From contig NZ_FQXC01000005.1 in NCBI RefSeq assembly GCF_900129875.1, forward strand, positions 186,001 to 250,000: a stretch of DNA of 64,000 nucleotides, in the 5' to 3' direction. Within the stretch, counting starts at the first letter, position 1. Every line of letters starts with the position of its first letter. The notes beneath the pieces were generated by a model. The model had not been told where the DNA came from. It did not search any database and saw only the letters and a list, made by a program, of their open reading frames with translations. The position numbers were made by a program, and so were the translations under genes. Below, one piece after another: positions 61,055-64,000 of this stretch. The stretch comes from Marivita hallyeonensis. GTDB lineage: Bacteria; Pseudomonadota; Alphaproteobacteria; Rhodobacterales; Rhodobacteraceae.

Positions 61055-64000
61055 TCAGACCAGAAACACATCAGGACTGATCCCGACGACCTGCATGAGA
61101 AACCCGCTCTCGCTGCCGTCGAGGATCGATTGATAGACCATGTCGCTTTGGGCAATGCCTGCGTCAAGGCTGGCATCCGTTCCGTCAAATCCGTGCATGA
61201 CGGCCCGTGCATCTTCGACGTCGGACATGCCCCGCATGACGGCGAAATGGCCGCCCAGCATGACCTTGTTGGCCAAATATTCGGCGTCCGCAGCGCTGCC
61301 TGTCTCGGCCTTGGCACCGGCCAATATGGCCTGGATAAACGTCGGCGGCGTGATGGCCGTGTCGTTCTGAAGCACATCCAGCCAATAAAGCAATCCCGAC
61401 ACATCCGGATCACGCCCGAGGACGTTTTGGTAGACCGCCGTCACGAAGGCCGGCAAATTTTCCATCGACCCATAAAGCGCCCGTGTCTCCGGTTGGTCGA
61501 AAAACAGCGCTGCAATCTCATCCATGCCGAGACCTTGGGCAAGCTGATCGCCCCAGAAGAAAAGCCCAACCGCGTCCGGCGCACGATTGAAATACGCGAT
61601 GTAAAGCTCGGTCAGTTCAGCCATCTGAACCGGGGAAAGCGTCGCCATACCGTCGAACATTCCGATCGGAATCCCGTCAGTGGCAAATGGGGAGATCTCT
61701 TCTGCGAAATCAATCCATTCGATATTGCTCAGCATAGTAAGTTCGTTGCCCGCTCCATCCCGGTTCTCCACCAGAATCGTCGGGCCATCGAATCGCAGTG
61801 TGTATCCCGATTGCGTGCCTTCGAAAGCGGCAATGTCGATACCGCGTCCACCATCCACGATGTCGCGACCGCCACTTATGAGAATGACATCATCACCATC
61901 CAAAGCGTCAATGCGATCGTCTAAGAGGGTGCCGTGCAACATGTCGTTACTGTTGCTACCCTCCAACAGACTTACAGACGGATCGTCGCCATCTGGCACA
62001 TCGGAATTGTGGTCACCGTCACGAAACGGGTCCACGATCGGTGCGGGCAAATCGCGAATATCCGCGGACAGAAACGACATGATGCCGTCTAGGTTTGACC
62101 TGACCGCAGGGTGGATATCGTCTGGCAATTCGACACTGCTGAGCGGTAACTCTCCGAAAACAGTGATGTAGTGAACCAGCGACGCAAGGAAGTAGAGCGT
62201 TGCGGTGCCGTGAGCATCCTCGTCAACGAACAGATCGGATGCACTGATCTGCTCAAGCCCGAGTGAGGGGGTATCCAGCAGACGCGCGATCTGTGACCCG
62301 GCACTTACAAGGCGAACGTCCAGATCAGACCGCTCAGATTGGATGATTTCGGTCAGTGAGACCCACCAGTCATGCCATTCACCGGCCATATAGTTCTTCA
62401 ACGCATCGAATTCGGAAGTGGTCAGCATCCCATCGGTCGCAAACTGGTTCAGTTCAGGCCAAGTTTCGAAGATGTTGACCGTAACACCTGGGGCTTGCTG
62501 TGTTGTCCACTCAATGACCTGCAGCGCGGCGTGTGCTGGGGATGTATTCGGGTCGATCCAATAAGCCTCATCGGGGGCAAGGTCTTGAACGAAATTTACG
62601 GGCGAAATCGTGATTTGATTGAAACCAGCGTCTGCGAAGGACTGTCCAACACCCGGTGTCCAAGCGTCCTGCACGCCGTCGATCTGCAATTCCGGGGCCG
62701 CCGCAGATATTGCATGTTCCCGCATCATCCCGCTTTGCGTGGAGTTCGCGTAGCCGTTATCTGCGAGATCCGCCATCACGCTGATCCAATACGGCACCGT
62801 CAGAAGAGGGTCGTCATTTCCGCGTGCGAAATGGGTGTTTGCGAAAGCGTATTCGACCACGTCATCGAAACGCGGTGTCGGAGAAGGTGTCGGGTCCGGA
62901 TCAGGTTGCGGGTCGGGCGCCGGACCGGGTTGCGGAACTGGCGTCGGCTCGGGGTCCGGTTCAGGATCGGGCTCGGGTCGCGGCGCCGGGCCGAAGTCTG
63001 ATGGTGTCGAGCTCCAAGTCCCGTCTTTCATGTGATCCGGCGCCGGATGGTCGCGCATGAAATCCTCCAGCGCGTTGTACCGGGCCGTTTCATCTTCGAG
63101 ATGCCGGAGTGTTCCCCAGCTGCCCCATTTCGTGGGGCGCGACACATCGACAAAGGCATTGAAAAGCGTACCGCCGGCGTCTTCCCAGCCTTGCAGCAAT
63201 TCCCTGTAAAGCTGACCCATCCCTTCTGAATAATTGAGATGTGCGAAGAAGTCGGACAACGTCTCATTGTGAACCCACTGGCCGATCCCGACCACGTGTG
63301 TTCCGCCTTCATACATCACCAAATCCAGCCCGTGCGCGTCGGCAACCTGTTTGTGATAGCGAAACAGGTCGAACAACGCGTCAAGCGAGTCTCCTCTGTC
63401 CCCGGTGACAGACCCGTCCCGCAGTTCACGGATTGCGAGCGCTTCCGCATGATCGTACCGATGCTCTTCGACATACGCCTCCGCAGCCGATCCGCGAAGA
63501 CCGCGTGCCGCCGCTTCGTCGCGCGCCCGGTCTTCGCTCTCCTCGATCCAACCCAGAACGATCGGAGCTTTTCCGTCGGTGCCGAGGCCGCTGGCAAAGT
63601 ATCCGGTGATCGCATAGGTGTCGAAGGACAAGTACGGCGCGTGGTTCGCACCGCCCTGTGCTTGCCACGCCGGTGCTTCGAGGATCGGCTCTTCGAGACC
63701 AGGCCAATTCGTGTGCGTCGCGATGACTTTGACAAGCCGGTCGTCGGCGCCTGCGTATACACTGTCGAGCACCCTGGCCATCTCTGCAGATCGTGCGCCG
63801 TATTCCTGAACCCAGCCATCGCCGTGATCCTGTCCGAAGCGGTCGCGCGCCGACTGTTGTGCGTCTTGCGCCTGTTCGAACATCCAGTTCCACACCTCGT
63901 TCGACAGTTCAAAATGCGCGCGCAAATCCGGGTTCAGATTGTCCCGGACATATGTCGCGAATTCGCGGATGTAGGTGGCATCGGCATGCCAGGGGATATT
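61055..64000 (-). CDS. Secreted RTX-type protein with glycosidase-like N-terminus and DUF4214 C-terminus (5' end beyond window)
   Basis: At least 981 residues; the frame is open to base 64000 with no start, so the N-terminus lies outside. The order is: a glycosidase clan-A-like part with SNEVWNWMFEQ (possible acid/base Glu in NE) and MYEGGTHVVG; a Pro-Asp-Glu-rich linker (about 62869-62990); a second such barrel part (ITISPVNFVQD, WTTQQAPGVTVNIFETWPEL); RTX calcium-binding nonapeptides (NSNDMLHGTLLDDRIDALDGDDVILISGGRDIVDGGRGIDIAAFEG); and a DUF4214 domain (LYIAYFNRAPDAVGLFFWGDQLAQG, NVLGRDPDVSGLLYWLDVLQ). Type I secretion without a cleaved signal is expected. It probably degrades or binds a polysaccharide. 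Confidence 0.85.
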   Translation of the reverse strand, partial: NIPWHADATYIREFATYVRDNLNPDLRAHFELSNEVWNWMFEQAQDAQQSARDRFGQDHGDGWVQEYGARSAEMARVLDSVYAGADDRLVKVIATHTNWPGLEEPILEAPAWQAQGGANHAPYLSFDTYAITGYFASGLGTDGKAPIVLGWIEESEDRARDEAAARGLRGSAAEAYVEEHRYDHAEALAIRELRDGSVTGDRGDSLDALFDLFRYHKQVADAHGLDLVMYEGGTHVVGIGQWVHNETLSDFFAHLNYSEGMGQLYRELLQGWEDAGGTLFNAFVDVSRPTKWGSWGTLRHLEDETARYNALEDFMRDHPAPDHMKDGTWSSTPSDFGPAPRPEPDPEPDPEPTPVPQPGPAPDPQPDPDPTPSPTPRFDDVVEYAFANTHFARGNDDPLLTVPYWISVMADLADNGYANSTQSGMMREHAISAAAPELQIDGVQDAWTPGVGQSFADAGFNQITISPVNFVQDLAPDEAYWIDPNTSPAHAALQVIEWTTQQAPGVTVNIFETWPELNQFATDGMLTTSEFDALKNYMAGEWHDWWVSLTEIIQSERSDLDVRLVSAGSQIARLLDTPSLGLEQISASDLFVDEDAHGTATLYFLASLVHYITVFGELPLSSVELPDDIHPAVRSNLDGIMSFLSADIRDLPAPIVDPFRDGDHNSDVPDGDDPSVSLLEGSNSNDMLHGTLLDDRIDALDGDDVILISGGRDIVDGGRGIDIAAFEGTQSGYTLRFDGPTILVENRDGAGNELTMLSNIEWIDFAEEISPFATDGIPIGMFDGMATLSPVQMAELTELYIAYFNRAPDAVGLFFWGDQLAQGLGMDEIAALFFDQPETRALYGSMENLPAFVTAVYQNVLGRDPDVSGLLYWLDVLQNDTAITPPTFIQAILAGAKAETGSAADAEYLANKVMLGGHFAVMRGMSDVEDARAVMHGFDGTDASLDAGIAQSDMVYQSILDGSESGFLMQVVGISPDVFLV
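62869..62990 (-). repeat. Repetitive coding for a Pro-Asp/Glu linker
   Basis: Low-complexity stretch inside the RTX gene encoding alternating proline and acidic residues (PEPDPEPDPEPTP, then DPQPDPDPTPSPTP). It is a flexible or rod-like spacer between the two catalytic-type regions and is prone to slippage in length between strains. Confidence 0.85.

Noticed and set aside
62869-62990. Periodic sequence considered as a CRISPR-like or minisatellite array
   Set aside because: It is in-frame low-complexity coding for a Pro-acidic linker, with no spacer structure.

Overview
The window reads as chromosomal DNA from a marine-type alphaproteobacterium, most likely Rhodobacteraceae (Roseobacter group). 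The grounds are high GC, tightly packed operons with ATGA-type overlaps, three complete tripartite TRAP transporters plus two BASS-type symporters in 64 kb, and many small-molecule catabolic enzymes. No rRNA, tRNA, CRISPR array or intact mobile element was seen. One decayed IS3-family transposase fragment lies in the only long gene-poor stretch (2360-2965). Assignments come from reading motifs by eye; nothing was searched against a database.

Left part (1-34955) is a catabolic island. It opens with the end of a branched-chain/amide-type ABC transporter (livF, livH) and an acetamidase/formamidase. After the IS remnant comes a minus-strand trio (ThDP lyase/synthase, enolase-superfamily enzyme, Asp/Glu racemase) divergent from a DadA-like oxidoreductase, TRAP system 1 and a BASS symporter. 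Next is a divergent pair of operons sharing one control region near 17.7 kb. Leftwards run gntR-leuC-leuD-dctPQM (TRAP system 2). Rightwards run eight tightly coupled genes: a tautomerase/SnoaL fusion, hydantoinase B and A, an isochorismatase-fold protein, an isocitrate-lyase/PEP-mutase-type lyase, a flavoprotein, a glutaryl-CoA-dehydrogenase-like enzyme and a class III CoA-transferase. Together they look like an uncharacterised route that opens a ring or lactam, feeds an unsaturated di-acid through an aconitase-type hydratase and a C-C lyase, and finishes as CoA esters. A third TRAP system with an IclR regulator, a GMC oxidoreductase and a second ThDP enzyme follow.

Middle part (35060-51361): a two-component system divergent from a sugar ABC importer, with paired GTAAC repeats between them; a three-gene operon of an M19 dipeptidase, an unrecognised 561-residue protein and a DUF3726-type protein; a two-subunit molybdenum hydroxylase with a Tat signal; an acyl-CoA ligase, a BASS symporter and a TetR regulator.

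Right part (51362-64000): a TetR-controlled RND efflux pair whose permease lacks two standard proton-relay residues; a complete Anbu (bacterial proteasome-homologue) operon of permuted ATP-grasp, alpha-E protein, transglutaminase and Anbu; a PfkB sugar kinase; and, on the minus strand running off the end, a large RTX/DUF4214 protein with a glycosidase-like N-terminal region. The best leads for undescribed biology are the hydantoinase/LeuCD/lyase island, the dipeptidase-561aa-DUF3726 operon and the Anbu operon.
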